DNA from: Pseudomonas proteolytica | Lineage (GTDB): Bacteria > Pseudomonadota > Gammaproteobacteria > Pseudomonadales > Pseudomonadaceae | Length of the DNA stretch: 64,000 nt | NCBI RefSeq assembly: GCF_007858275.1 | Contig: NZ_VFEV01000015.1 | Location: 1 to 64,000, forward strand | Direction of reading: 5' to 3' | Shown here: piece after piece, positions 39,003 through 54,000 of the stretch | Numbering within the stretch: the stretch's first letter is position 1 | How the letters are laid out: each line of letters begins with the position of its first letter | Made by a program: the position numbers and the translations under genes | The notes under the pieces: model-generated | Told to the model about the DNA's origin: nothing | What the model saw: only the letters and a program-made list of their open reading frames with translations | Database searches by the model: none

Positions 39003-42000
39003 TGGACAAGAGCGTCGCCACCCGAATCGCCAAGCGTTTCATCACCCTGCCCCTGGACAAGCGCAAGCTGTACCTGGAAAAGATGCTGGCCGAAGGCGTC
39101 TCGCCCGCCAACCTGCCGATCCCCGAAGTGCGCAGCGAATTCGAGGTGATCCCGCTATCGTTTGCCCAGGAGCGCCAATGGTTCCTCTGGCAACTGGACC
39201 CCACCAGCGCCGCCTACCACATCCCCACCGCCCTGCGCCTGCGCGGCGAGCTGGACGTGCCCGCACTGGAACACGCCTTCAACGCCCTGGTGGCGCGTCA
39301 TGAAAGCCTGCGCACCACCTTCCAGCAAATCGATGAGCGCGCGGTGCAAGTCATTGCCCCTCACATGCCCCTCGCGGTGGAATTAGTCCGCCTAGACACA
39401 CACCTGAGTGAAAGCGAACAGCAGCAGCAGATCAAAGACTTCGTCGAACACGAAACCCAGCAACCCTTCGACCTGCACAACGGCCCACTGCTGCGAGTCA
39501 AGTTGCTACACCTGGCCAACGATGACCACGTACTGGTACTGACTCAACACCACATCGTCTCCGATGGCGCCTCCATGCAAGTCATGGTCAGCGAACTGGT
39601 GCAGGTTTACGGCGCCTTCGTCCGGGGACAGGACATCACCCTGGCGCCGCTGCAGATCCAGTACGCCGACTACGCCATCTGGCAACGACACTGGATGGAA
39701 GCGGGCGAGCGCGAGCGGCAACTGGCGTACTGGAACCAGCAGTTGGGCGGGGAACAGCCGGTACTGGAATTACCGACGGACTATCCGCGGCCGGCGGTGC
39801 AGAGTTTTCGTGGGGCACGCCTGAGCATCGCATTGGAACCTGCGCTGGACTCGGCGCTCAAGGAGTTGGGCAAACAGTACAGCGTCACCCCTTTCATGTT
39901 ACTGCTGGCCTCGTTCCAGACCCTGTTGCATCGCTACAGCCACCAGCCGGATATCCGTATCGGCGTGCCCATCGCCAACCGTAACCGAGTCGAAACCGAA
40001 GCGTTGATCGGTTTTTTCGTCAACACCCAAGTGCTCAAGGCAACGTTCAATGATCAGACCCGGTTCAGCGACTTGCTGCTACAGGTCAAGCAAACAGCCC
40101 TGGATGCACAGACCTATCAAGACCTGCCTTTCGGCTATCTGGTGGAAGCCTTGCAGCCAGAACGCAGCTTGAGCCACAGCCCGCTGTTCCAAGTGATGTA
40201 CAACCACCACAGCGACAGCCAGCAGGGTTCTGAAGCAGCGGCGAGCACCAATTCACAGCTGCTGGCCGTAGAAAGCCTGGTGTGGGAGGACCGTAGTGCA
40301 CAATTTGACCTCACACTGACCACGCTCGAGTCCAGCGATGGATTGTCGGCGACCCTCACATACGCGACCGACTTGTTCGATGCCTTGACTATTGAACGCA
40401 TGGCACGTCACTGGCTGCATCTGCTGCAAGGCATTGTTGCCAACCCCCAACAACGCATAGCGGCGCTACCGTTGCTGGACACCGCTGATTATCAACAGCA
40501 AATCCGTGATTGGAACACGACGGTATCGGAGTACCCGCAACAGCGCAGTATTCATCGACTGATCGCCGAGCAAGTGGAGCGCCAGCCCGACGCCCTGGCC
40601 CTGACCTATGGCGCCAAGACCCTGAGCTATCGCCAGTTGGACCGCCAGGCCAATCAACTGGCCCACAAACTGATCGAACTGGGCGTGGGCCCCGAAGTGC
40701 GAGTCGGCGTGGCCATGCAGCGTTCCGACGCCTTGATCATCGCCTTGCTTGGCGTGCTCAAGGCCGGTGGCGCCTATGTGCCGCTAGACCCGGATTACCC
40801 CGCCGACCGTGTCGCCTACATGCTCGAAGACAGCCGCGCCCAGGTGCTGCTGACCGAGGCCGAGCTGCTCGCAGACTTGCCCGAGACCCAGGCCCAGGTG
40901 CTGTTGATGGATAACCTGGCCGACTACCCGCTGACGGCACCCGTCACGCAGGTCGAGCCCGACAACCTGGCCTACGTGATCTACACCTCCGGGTCCACCG
41001 GCAAGCCCAAGGGCGTGGCGATTGCCCATGGCAACGTACTGGCGCTGATCCACTGGTCGCAGCAGGTCTACAGCCGTGAAGATATCCAGGGTGTGCTGGC
41101 CTCGACCTCAGTGTGTTTCGACCTGTCAGTGTGGGAAATTTTCGTCACCCTGGCCAACGGCGGCTCGCTGATTCTCGCGCGCAATGCCCTGGAACTGCCG
41201 GACTTGCCGGCCCGCGACCAGGTGCGCCTGATCAACACCGTGCCGTCGGCGATAAACGCCTTGCAGCGTGCCGGGCAGATCCCCGAGAGCGTGCGCATCA
41301 TCAACCTCGCGGGTGAGCCACTGAAGCAGTCGCTGGTCGATAGCCTCTATCAGCAGGCTACGGTTGAGCATGTCTACGACCTTTACGGGCCGTCCGAAGA
41401 CACCACTTACTCCACCTGGACTCGCCGTGAAGTAGCAGGCCAGGCCAACATTGGCCGACCGCTGCACAATACTCAGAGCTACCTGCTCGATGCCGACCTG
41501 CAGCCAGTACCTACCGGGGTTGCCGCCGAGCTGCACCTGGCCGGTGCCGGGATCACCCGGGGCTATCTCGGCCAGCCAGCCTTGACCGCCGAAAAGTATG
41601 TACCCAACCCATTTTCCACCACCGGCGAGCGCCTGTACCGCACCGCCGACCTGACCCGTTATCGCGCCGATGGCGTGATCGAGTACGTCGGGCGCATTGA
41701 CCATCAAGTGAAGATTCGTGGTTTCCGTATAGAACTCGGTGAAATCGAAGCTCGCCTGCTGGCAATGGACAACCTCCGAGAGGTCGCCGTCCTGGCACTA
41801 GAAGGTGCCGGTGGATTGCAGTTGGTGGCATATATCGCACCCTCTCACTGCGAAGAGGTGCTGGCGGACCAAGCAGCTCAGTCACGCCTGCGCGAGTCGA
41901 TCAAAGCTCGCCTCAAGACACATCTGCCGGAATACATGGTGCCGGCGCAACTGATTTTCCTTGCACAGCTACCATTGACCCCCAATGGCAAGCTTGACCG

Positions 42001-45000
42001 CAAAGCCTTGCCAGCTCCCGACTCTGTGCAGCCACAGGCCGCATTTATCGCGCCACAAAGTGCCCTGGAGCAACAGATCGCCTCGATCTGGCAAGACGTG
42101 CTCAAACGTGAAAATGTGGGGCTCACTGACAACTTCTTCGAGTTGGGCGGTGACTCGATCATTTCGATCCAAGTGGTCAGTCGCGCCCGCCAGGGCGGGA
42201 TCCACTTCACTCCCAAGGAGCTGTTCCAGCACCAAACCGTACAGGGCCTCGCGTCAGTGGCCCGTACTGGCGAGGCCGGCCAGATCATTGATCAAAGCCC
42301 TGCTCAGGGTATCCTGCCATTGCTGCCTATCCAGCAAGTGTTCTTTGAGCAAGACATCCCGCAGCAGCACCACTGGAACCAGGCAGTCATGCTGCGGCCC
42401 GCCCAGACGCTGCAATCCGGGCACCTTGAACAAGCGCTACAAGCACTGGTGCTGCACCACGATGCCCTGCGTGTATCCTTCAGCAAACAAGCGGGCAACT
42501 GGAGCGCCCATTATCGGTCGGTCGCCAGCCAGCGACAGGCCTGGGAGAAGGCCGCGCTGCTGCAACAGGTCAGTGCCGATCACAGCGAGCTGTCCACCAT
42601 TGCCAACGCCACCCAACGTAGCCTCGATCTGCACGATGGTCCCCTGTTACGGGCGATACTGATTGACCTGCCTGGCGGCGAACAACGCCTGCTGCTGGTG
42701 GTTCATCACCTGGCCGTCGATGGTGTCTCGTGGCGCATCCTGTTTGAAGACCTGCAAACAGCCTACCGCCAATTACAAGCCGGGCAAGCCTTGAAACTGC
42801 CGCTCAAGACCAGCTCTGCCAAGGCCTGGGCCGAGCAACTACAAACCTACGCAGCCAGCGAAGCCCTGCAACACGAGTTGGCGTACTGGCAGCAGCAACT
42901 GCAAGACGTCACCTGCGACCTGCCGTGCAAAAACCCGGCGGGTAACCGTCAGAACGCCGATGCCGTCAGTGTGCAGACTCATCTTGACCAAACGCTGACT
43001 CGCCGACTGCTGCAAGACGCGCCTGCCGCCTATCGCACCCAAGTCAACGACCTACTGCTCAGCGCATTGGCCCGCGTCATCACACGCTGGACACAACAGT
43101 CGTCAGTGTTGGTGCAAATGGAAGGCCATGGCCGCGAAGATCTATTCGACAGCATCGACCTGACACGCACCGTCGGCTGGTTTACCAGCCTGTTCCCGGT
43201 AAAACTGACCCCTGCCGCCGCTCCTGGGCAATCCATCAAGCAGATCAAGGAACAACTGCGGGCAATCCCGAACAAAGGCATTGGCTTTGGCGCCCTGCGT
43301 TACCTGGGCGACGACCAGGCACGCGCCTCCTTGTGTGAGCTGCCCGAGCCACGCATTACCTTCAACTACCTCGGCCAGTTCGACGGTAGTTTCGATAGCG
43401 AGGACCACGCGCTGTTCGCCCCATCCGGAGAAAGCACTGGAGATGAGCAAAGCCCCCAAGCACCGCTGGCGAACTGGCTGAGTATCAATGGCCGAGTCTA
43501 TGGCGGCGAGTTGAGCCTGAACTGGACCTTCAGCCGCGACATGTTCGATGAGGCGACCCTACAGCGACTTGCAGACGAGTATGCACAGGAGCTGGCAACG
43601 CTGATTGATCATTGCTGCCAACCACAAAACAGCGCAATCACCCCCTCGGACGTGCCATTGGCGCAGTTGTCACAAGCGCAGCTGGATGCGCTGCCAGTGC
43701 CGGCTCATCTGATCGAAAACCTGTATCCCTTGTCGCCAATGCAGCAAGGCATGTTGTTCCACGCCCTCTATGAACACGACTCTGGTAGTTACATCAATCA
43801 GATGCGCTTGGACATTGACGGACTGGTGCCAGAGCGCTTTCATCAGGCATGGCAGGCGGCGGTCGAAGCCAACGATATCCTGCGCACCAACTTCCTTTGG
43901 CAGGGCGAAATCGATGCCCCACTGCAACTGGTACATAAACAGGCAACCCTGCCCTTCACCCTGCACGACTGGCGCAGTGAGCAGCAACAAACTGCGGCTC
44001 TCGACGAACTGGCCCACCGCGAACGCTTGGGCTTTGACCTGAGCCAGGGGCCCCTACTACGCCTGCAATTGGTGCGCACCGGCGACACTTGCTATCACCT
44101 GATTTATACCCACCACCACATCCTGATGGACGGCTGGAGCAACTCGCAACTGCTGGGCGAAGTTCTACAGCGCTACAACGGGCAGTTCCAGGCCAAAACC
44201 CATGGCAGCTACCGCGACTACATTGGCTGGTTGCAACGCCAGGACAAAGCCGTCAGCCGGGACTTCTGGCGCAAACAGCTAGCGGCCTTGCAGGAACCGA
44301 CACGTCTGGCCCAGGCCGCGGCTCATCGCCCTGAGACCGAAGGTTACGCCGAGCACTTCCAGCAATTGGACCCGGCTCGTACCCTCGTATTGAGCGAATT
44401 CGCGCGCCAGCAGAAAGTTACCGTCAACACCTTGCTACAAGCTGCCTGGCTGCTTTTGCTGCAACGCTACACTGGTCACGATACCGTTTGCTTCGGTGCC
44501 ACCGTGTCGGGACGCCCTGCGGAACTCAAGGGTATCGAGCAACAGATCGGATTGTTCATCAATACCTTGCCGGTCATCGCCAGCCCCCGTCAGGAGCAGT
44601 CGGTCGCACAGTGGCTGCAACAGATCCAGAACCAGAACCTGGCATTGCGCGAGCAGGAACACACACCACTCTACGAGGTACAGCGTTGGTCCGATCTGGC
44701 CGGTGAAGCGCTCTTCGACAACCTGCTGGTATTTGAAAACTACCCGATTTCAGAAGCACTGGAGCAAGGCGCCTGCGACTCCCTGAGTTTCGGCGAACTG
44801 AGTAACCATGAGCAAACCAACTATCCGTTGACACTCGCTGTAGGTCTGAACGACAAGCTGTCGTTGCGCTACAGCTACGACCTCAAGCACTTCACTCCAA
44901 GCCTCATTGAGCAAATCAGTGCTCATCTGGCGCAGTTGCTCGACAGTATTTGCCACTCAGCACAACTGTCGCTGGGCGATCTCAACCTATTACTTGAACC

Positions 45001-48000
45001 TGAACAGCACCTGCTACGCACTTGGAACGACACAGCGGGGGCTTATCAAGACCACGATACTGTCGGCCAACGTATTCAAGATCAAGCCGACCGCGCACCG
45101 GACACCCTGGCGCTGATCGATGGCGAGCGCACGTTGAGCCGTAGCCAATTGAACGAACGGGCCAACCAACTGGCCCACAAGTTGATCGCCATGGGCGTTG
45201 GCCCAGAAGTCCGGATTGGCGTAGCCATGCAGCGTTCGGACGCCTTGATAGTCGCCTTGCTGGGCGTGCTCAAGGCCGGCGGCGCCTATGTACCATTGGA
45301 CCCGGACTACCCCGTCGACCGTGTCGCCTACATGCTTGAAGACAGTGGTGCCGCGGTTCTACTGACCGAAAGTGAGCTGCTCGCCGACCTGCCGCGCACC
45401 CAGGCACAGGTATTGCTGATAGATCAATTGGCCGGAGAACTGGCCGGCTACCCACTGACCGCACCGATCATCTCGGTCTCGTCCAATAACCTTGCCTATG
45501 TGATCTATACCTCCGGTTCGACCGGAAAACCCAAAGGCGTGGCTATCGACCATCGCAACGTGCTGGCGCTGATCCATTGGTCGCAACAGGTCTACAGCCA
45601 AGAAGATATCCAGGGCGTACTGGCTTCCACGTCGGTGTGCTTCGACCTGTCGGTATGGGAAATCTTCGTTACCCTGGCCAACGGAGGCTCACTCATCCTC
45701 GCCCGCAATGCCCTGGAGCTACCAGATCTGCCAGCGCGCGATCAGGTGCGCCTGATCAACACCGTACCGTCGGCGATCAATGCCTTGCAGCGTGCGGGGC
45801 AAATCCCCGATAGCGTGCGGATCATCAACCTCGCCGGTGAACCGCTGAAGCAGTCGCTGGTGGACAGTCTTTACCAGCAGGCGACCATCAATCACATCTA
45901 CGACCTCTACGGCCCATCCGAAGACACCACCTACTCCACCTGGACCCGCCGTGAGGCGGGTGGCCAGGCCAATATCGGCCGACCGCTGCACAACACCCAA
46001 AGTTATCTGCTGGATGCTCAACTACAACCCGTCGCACCAGGCATCACTGCTGAGCTTTACCTGGCCGGTGCAGGGATTACCCGGGGCTACTTGCTCCGCC
46101 CAGGCATGAGCGCCGAGAAGTTCGTTCCAAATCCATTTGCGGCCCCCGGCGAACGTATGTATCGCACGGGCGACCTGGCTCGTCATCGGTCCGATGGCAC
46201 GCTTGAATACATCGGTCGTATCGATCACCAAGTAAAGATCCGCGGGTTCCGTATTGAGTTGGGTGAAATCGAATCGCGGCTGCTGGCTCAGGAAAGCGTA
46301 CAAGAAGCAGCGCTAATGGCAGTGGACGGGGCGAGCGGTCAGCAGTTGGTGGCTTACATGGTTCCAACCCAACTCCCGGCAGATAGTGATGCTCAGGCGT
46401 CATTGCGCGAAACAATCAGGACGGCGCTGCGGGAACACCTGCCGGAATATATGGTGCCAACCCATCTGATATTCCTGGCCGAGCTGCCCCTGACGCCCAA
46501 CGGAAAGCTTGACCGCAAGGCCTTGCCCGCTCCTGAACTTGGCGCACTGACCGACCAATTCGTAGCCCCGCAAAGCGCACTTGAGCAACAGATTGCCGCT
46601 ATCTGGCAAGACGTACTCAAACTGGAGCACGTTGGACTGACTGATAACTTCTTTGAGCTAGGGGGCGACTCGATCATCTCGATCCAGGTAGTCAGCCGGG
46701 CGCGTCAAGCAGGGATTCACTTCACCCCCAAAGAACTGTTCCAGCACCAGACCGTGCAAGGCTTGGCCTCTATCACCCAATTGACCAGCGACCGGGCGGG
46801 AGTCGATCAAGGTCCGGTCTCTGGAGAGGTGGCGCTGCTACCGATTCATCAGTGGTTCTTCCAGCAGGACATCCCTGAACGTCACCACTGGAATCAATCG
46901 GTAGCGCTCCAACCCCATGAAGTCCTGGATGCCCGGGCACTGGAAGATGCACTGCAAGGGCTAATCGAGCACCACGACGCGTTGCGATTGAACTTCAAAC
47001 CGCAAGGCACCGGCTGGGCTGGACACGTTGTCGCCCCAACCCTGCGCACCGTACTCTGGCAGCAGGATGTCGCCGACGTGGCAGCACTGGTCCCTCTTTA
47101 CGATAAGGCCCAGCGCAGCCTGGACCTGCAAGAAGGTCCGCTGCTCAGGGCAGTTCTGAGCAATCTGCCAAACGGCGAGCAACGCTTGTTGATCGTCATC
47201 CATCACTTGGTGGTTGACGGTGTGTCCTGGCGCATCCTGTTCGAGGACCTGCAAACACTTTATCGCCAACAGAATTCCGGGCAAACACATCAACTGCCAC
47301 ACAAAACCAGTTCGGTGAAAGCTTGGGGCGAGCGCTTGCGGGAATACGCGCAGAGTGATGCCTTGCAGGAGGAAATCGAATACTGGCAACAACAATTGAA
47401 CGGCGTTGCCACCGACCTGCCGTGTGAGCATCCAGACGCCAGCCTGCACAATCGCCATAGCCGTAACTTGCAGGTCAGACTGGGGCAGGCCCAGACGCGC
47501 CAGTTGCTTCAACAGGCCCCGGCGGCTTACCGCACGCAAATCAACGATCTGCTGCTCACCGCCCTGGCGCGGGTAGTAGGGCGCTGGACCCGGCGTGACG
47601 ATACCCTGATCCAGCTCGAAGGCCATGGCCGCGAAGAATTGTTTGACGACATAGACCTGACCCGTACGGTCGGCTGGTTCACCAGTATCTTCCCGATCAA
47701 GCTTTCGGCGGCCGCTACACTTGAGCAATCGATCAAGCACATCAAGGAGCAACTGCGAGCCATCCCGGAAAAAGGCCTGGGATTTGGTGTCTTGCGTGAA
47801 ATGGGCGACGAAGCGGTGCAAAAGCTCCTGCGCGACTTGCCCCAACCACGCATCACCTTCAACTATCTTGGGCAATTCGACGCCAGCTTCGATGCTGCCC
47901 AAGGCGCACTGTTCTCTCCTTGCGGAGAAAGCGCCGGTGCCGAACAACACACCGAAGCCCCCCTGGCCAACTGGTTGAGTATCAACAGCCAGGTGTATGG

Positions 48001-51000
48001 CGGCGAGTTGAGCGTGAACTGGCTATACAGCAGTCAAATGTTCGACGAACAGACCATCGAACGCTTGGCCGATGACTACATCGTCGAACTCACCGCGCTG
48101 ATCGAGCATTGCTGTCAGCCCCACAACCAGGGCACAACCCCTTCCGACTTCCCTCTGGCGGGTTTGAACCAGCGGCAGTTGGATGCGCTTACGGTGAAGG
48201 CTGCGCAAATCGAAGATATCTATCCGCTGTCACCGATGCAGCAGGGGATGTTGTTTCACTCCCTGTATGAGCACGACTCAGGCAACTACTTCAACCAGAT
48301 GCGCCTTGACGTCGAAGGTTTGGACCCCGAGCGCTTCCAGCAAGCCTGGCAAGCGGCGATGGATGCCCGGGACATCTTGCGCACTCAGTTCCTCTGGCAA
48401 GGCGATTTGCCGGCCCCGGTGCAACTGGTGCGCAAGCACCTGAAATTGCCATTCGCCTTGCATGACTGGCGCGCGCAACCCCATCTGGAAGAAGCGCTAG
48501 ATACATTGGCCGCAGCAGAGCAGGAAGGCTTCGAACTCAGTGAGTCCGTACTGCTGCGCCTGCAACTGGTACGCACAGGTGAATCGCGGCATCACTTGAT
48601 TTATACCCATCACCACATCCTGATGGACGGCTGGAGCAACTCACAATTGCTGGGCGAGGTGCTACAACGCTACAACGGCCAACACGACGCCAAGCCTGCC
48701 GGACTCTATCGGGACTACATTGCCTGGCTACAACACCAAGACCAGGCCCTGAGCGAAAACTTCTGGCGTGGACAATTGGTTGGGCTGACCGAACCTACCC
48801 GATTGGCACAAGCTATCCCGACGCCAGCCAAATCTGGCAAAGGCTACGGCCACTGCCCTCGATACCTTGAAGTGGCCCAGACCAAGCGCCTAAGCGAGTT
48901 TGCTCGCCAACAGAAGGTCACGGTCAATACCCTCCTGCAATCAGCCTGGCTGTTGCTGCTACAACGCTATACCGGACAAGACTGTGTGTGCTTTGGCGCA
49001 ACCGTATCGGGCCGCCCGGCTGAACTCAAAGGCATCGAACAGCAGATTGGCCTCTTCATCAATACCCTGCCGGTCATTGCCAGCCCATACGCAGAGCAAT
49101 CCGTCGGACAATGGCTACAAACGGTGCAGGCGCAGAACCTGGCCTTGCGCGAACATGAACACACTCCTCTTTTCGAGGTGCAACGTTGGTCGCAACTGTC
49201 CGGTGAAGGGCTGTTCGACAGCCTACTGGTGTTTGAAAACTACCCGGTCTCCGAGGCGCTGGAGCAAGGTAGTTCTTCACAGTTGCGCTTTGATGGCATC
49301 CGCCTTCAGGAGCAAACCAATTATCCGCTGACATTGATGGTGGGGCTGAGCGATGCCCTGTCCCTGCATTACCACTATGCCAACAGTGATTTTTCTGAAG
49401 AGGCTATCGATCAACTCAACCGTCACCTGACTGGCTTGCTGTTGAGCATGCTCGACCATCCTGATTGCGCATTGGGCGAACTCTCGATGCTTGATGCCGC
49501 TGAACAACAGGTCATGGCGCAATGGAACCCACCCGTAACCGACTACCTGCTCCAGCACAGTGTCACCCAACGGATTGAAACTCAGGCTGAACGCACGCCG
49601 GAAGCTGTTGCTCTGATAGTGGGTCATCAATCGCTGACCTACCGCCAACTCAACGAGCAAGCCAACCAGCTGGCCCACAAGCTGAGTGCTTCAGGCATTG
49701 GCCCCGATCGCCTTGTAGGGATAGCCCTTGAGCGTGGCATACCAATGATTGTCAGCCTGCTGGCAACACTCAAGGCCGGGGGCGCCTATGTGCCGCTGGA
49801 CCCGGACTACCCCGCCGACCGCCTGGCGTACATGATGCAAGACAGCGGCCTGGAAGTGCTGATCACACAGTCCGATGTACTCGACTCACTGTCAGTCCCG
49901 ATCGGCGTGCAACCGCTGGTATATGAGCCAGCGAAAGGGTGGCTCGACCACTACCCACGCCTCAACCCGGCGACGCAACCGAGCCCGGACAACCTGGCCT
50001 ATGTGATCTACACCTCCGGCTCGACCGGAAAACCCAAAGGCGTGGCTATCGCCCATCGCAACGTGCTGGCGCTGATCCATTGGTCGCAGCAAGTCTACAG
50101 CCGCGAAGAAATCCAAGGCGTACTGGCCTCCACGTCGGTGTGCTTCGACCTGTCGGTGTGGGAAATCTTCGTTACCCTAGCCAACGGCGGCTCGCTCATC
50201 CTCGCCCGCAATGCGCTGGAACTGCCAGACCTGCCGGCGCGCGACCAGGTTCGCCTGATCAACACCGTGCCTTCGGCAATCAATGCCTTGCAGCGTGCTG
50301 GGCAAATCCCTGATAGCGTAAAAATTATCAACCTGGCCGGTGAGCCACTGAAGCAATCGCTGGTGGATAGCCTTTACCAGCAAGCCACAATCAAGCATGT
50401 TTACGACCTCTACGGCCCTTCCGAAGACACCACCTATTCCACTTGGACCCGCCGCGAAGCTGGTGGTCAGGCCAATATTGGCCGGCCGCTAAACAATACC
50501 CAGGGCTATATGCTCGACGCCAACCTGAATGCGGTGCCTGTCGGGGTTGGCGCCGAGCTACACCTAGCCGGCGCCGGAATCACACGGGGCTATCTCGGCA
50601 ACGCAGCATTGACTGCTGAAAAATACATACCCAATCCGTTCTCCTCCAGCGGCGATCGCCTGTACCGCACCGGTGACCTGACCCGTTATCGCGCCGATGG
50701 CGCGATCGAATACGTCGGGCGTATCGATCATCAAGTCAAAATTCGTGGATTCCGTATCGAACTGGGTGAGATCGAAGCGCGCCTGCTGGCACAGGACAGC
50801 GTACGAGAAGCGGCTGTACTGGCCGTAGATGGTATGAGCGGCCTGCAATTGGTGGCATACATCGCTCCAGTCCAACCCGATGGAACCCTCGCCAGCCTTG
50901 AAACACAGGTCCAACTGCGCGAGTCGATCAAGATTCAGCTTAAATCCCAGTTACCGGAATACATGGTACCGGCACAACTGATATTCCTTGCGGAGCTGCC

Positions 51001-54000
51001 GTTGACCCCCAACGGAAAACTGGATCGCAAGGCCTTGCCGGCGCCAGACGCGGTTCTGTCACAAGCCACCTTCGTTGCACCGCAAAGCGCCTTGGAACAA
51101 CAGATCGCTACAATCTGGCAGGACGTTCTCAAGCGTGAGCAGGTGGGCATTACCGACAACTTCTTCGAACTGGGTGGGGATTCGATTATCTCTATCCAAG
51201 TGGTCAGCCGAGCCCGCCAAGCAGGTATTCACTTCACCCCCAAAGCATTGTTCGAACACCAGACCGTACAAGGCTTGGCATCCGTCGCACAACTTGACCA
51301 GGCTGATGTAGGCGCTGACCAGGCACCGGTTAGCGGAAAAATGCCATTGTTGCCAATCCACCGCCAGCAATTGGGTGCGCCAAATGGTGCAACTCTAATG
51401 TTGCTCGAGCCGCATACCCCGTTGGTGGCCGAGACCCTTGAGGCGGCGTTGCAGGTCCTCGTCCACCATCACGACGGCTTGCGCCTGAGCTTTAACGATC
51501 AGGAGGGGTATTTCGCGACACATGACGGACCTTTGCTACAACAGCAGGCAATCAGTGACCTCAGCGGACTGGAAGCGCTTTACCAAGTACTGCAACAACA
51601 GTCCACGCTGATGGATGGCCCGCTACTGCAAGGGATGCTAGCTACGCTGCCTTCAGGCGAACAGCGCCTGGTACTGGCTGCCCTGCCACTAGCTGTCGAC
51701 GAATACTCCTGGTCAATTTTGCTTGAAGACCTGCAAGCTGCCTACGCGAACTTGGCCGCCAACCAGGCGGTCATGTTGCCGGCGAAAACTACTAGTGTGA
51801 AAGCCTGGGCCGAACACTTGCACACCGTTGCCGCCAATCCTCACCAGGCATATTGGAGCCAGGCACCCGTTACCCATGACCTACCATGGGAGCAATCTGA
51901 GACTGCGGCTCATCAAGTCCTGACGCTACGCACAATCTTGGACAAAAATCTGACGGAGCAACTATTACAACAAGCACCACTGGCCTACCGGTGCGACGTT
52001 GATACCTTGCTGCTCACAACCCTGGCCCGCGTGCTCCGTCGCTGGACTGCGCAGCACACCTGCCTGATCGAGTTGCAACTGCACACTCGTCCTGTGGCGC
52101 CCAATGGGCTGAACATGGCGCGCACTGTTGTTGGCGCCACACCGGGAATCCCGGTGCAACTGTCGATGACAAATACTCTGGATCAATCGATCAAGCAGAC
52201 CAAGGAACAACTGCGAGCAATTCCTGATGCGGGCATTGGTTTCGGCATTTCCCGTTATCTGGAAAATGGAGCGCTCGCACACGTTGCAAGACCATTGATT
52301 AGTTTCAATGCGCTGCCAGCTATCAGCAACTACCCATTGTTCCGCGCGCGCAGAGTGTCGCCGATGGCGACCAACCTGCCAGAGAAAGGTCTGAGCATTG
52401 TCAGTCAACTGGAGGAAGGCCAACTGGTCCTAAGCTGGAGCTTTGATACCCTCTGGTTCAACAGCACCAGCGTTGAGCAATTGACTCAGGAGTATCTCGA
52501 CGAATTGCAGGCGCTGATTGTTCATTGCACCCGTCCAGAAAACGCAGGCCTAAGCCCGTCGGACTTCCCACTGTGTAGCCTGACCCAGGCCCAGCTGGAC
52601 AGCTTGCCCATAGCAGCCCGTCTGGTCGAAGATATTTACCCCCTGTCGCCAATGCAGCAGGGCATGCTCTTCCACACCCTGGAGGACGCTGAAGCTGCGG
52701 TCTACATCAACCAAATGGATGTTGAAGTAGACGGTCTGCACGTCGAGCGATTCATCGCAGCATGGGACAGTGTTATCAAGCGCCACCCAACCCTGCGAAC
52801 CGGGTTCTGGAACTCAAACCTGCTCGCCGAACCTTTGCAAGTGGTCTATACCCGCGCACTTCTGGCGACACAGGTACTCGACTGGCAAGACGCGCCTGTC
52901 ACGCCTGAACGCATAAAAGCACTGGTTGCAGCGGACTATGCTCAAGGCTTTGATTTACTTCAGGCACCGTTGATGCGCGTAACGCTGGTCAAGCTTGCGG
53001 GCAACAAGGTTCATCTGATCTGGAACAGCCACCACATTCTGATGGATGGCTGGTCCAGTTCACGGCTGCTGGGTGAAGTACTGCAAACCTACCTGGGTCA
53101 AGCGCCGAGCACCCCACCTGAAAGCTATCGGGACTACATCCTCTGGCTTAAAAACCAGTCGAAGACTAAGGTTGAACAGTTCTGGAAAGACAAGCTGCAA
53201 GGGTTCAGCGGCGCAACAACCTTGGCCACCAGCATTGCGCCACGCCCGGAGCCACAACTCGAAGGGCATGAAGCGCTATACCTCGACTGGACCAAAGAAC
53301 CGACACAGCGCTTGCGTGAACAGGCCCAACGCTGGCGCGTCACCCCTAACACGTTGATCCAGGCCGCGTGGCTGTTGCTGCTGCAACGCTTTACCGGTCA
53401 CGCAACCGTATGCTTCGGTGCCACAGTGGCCGGACGCCCGGCGACCCTGCCGGGTTCGGATGCCATACTGGGGCTGTTTATCAATACCTTGCCAATCATC
53501 CAGACGCCTGAGCCGGAAATGCTCCTGGGTCAATGGCTACAAGCGCTACAGACCTACAACATTGAGGTGCGCGACTATGAGCATGCCTCATTGGCAGATG
53601 TGCAGCGCTGGTCTGGCCAGGGTGGGCAATCATTGTTCGACAGTATCATCGTCTTTGAAAACTTCCCCCTGGACGAGCGTCTCCATAATGCTGAACAGCA
53701 GCAGCTAACCTTTGGCGAGGTGAAAGCGCGAGGAGTAACCAACTTTGCCATGGACCTGGAAGTCCGCCTGGGCAATACCCTGACCATCGAGTTCATGTAC
53801 CTGCGCAACCGCTTCACCCCAGAAGCGACCGAGCAAATCCGCACAAGCTTCGAAACCTTGCTGTGCGCCATGCTCGACAACCCCGACGCAACCCTTGGCA
53901 ACCTGGCCATGCTCAGCAACAACGAGCAGCAACGCCTCAACCAACGCAACATACTGGCCCCTTTGCAGGAAACGGCGCCGTTGCTGGCCGAGGTCATCCG

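Noticed and set aside
37419..50637. Cys as the substrate of the DLWNNALTYK domains
   Set aside because: Cys codes I know share DLYN at the start but differ in the second half, and no cyclization domain is present in the synthetases.
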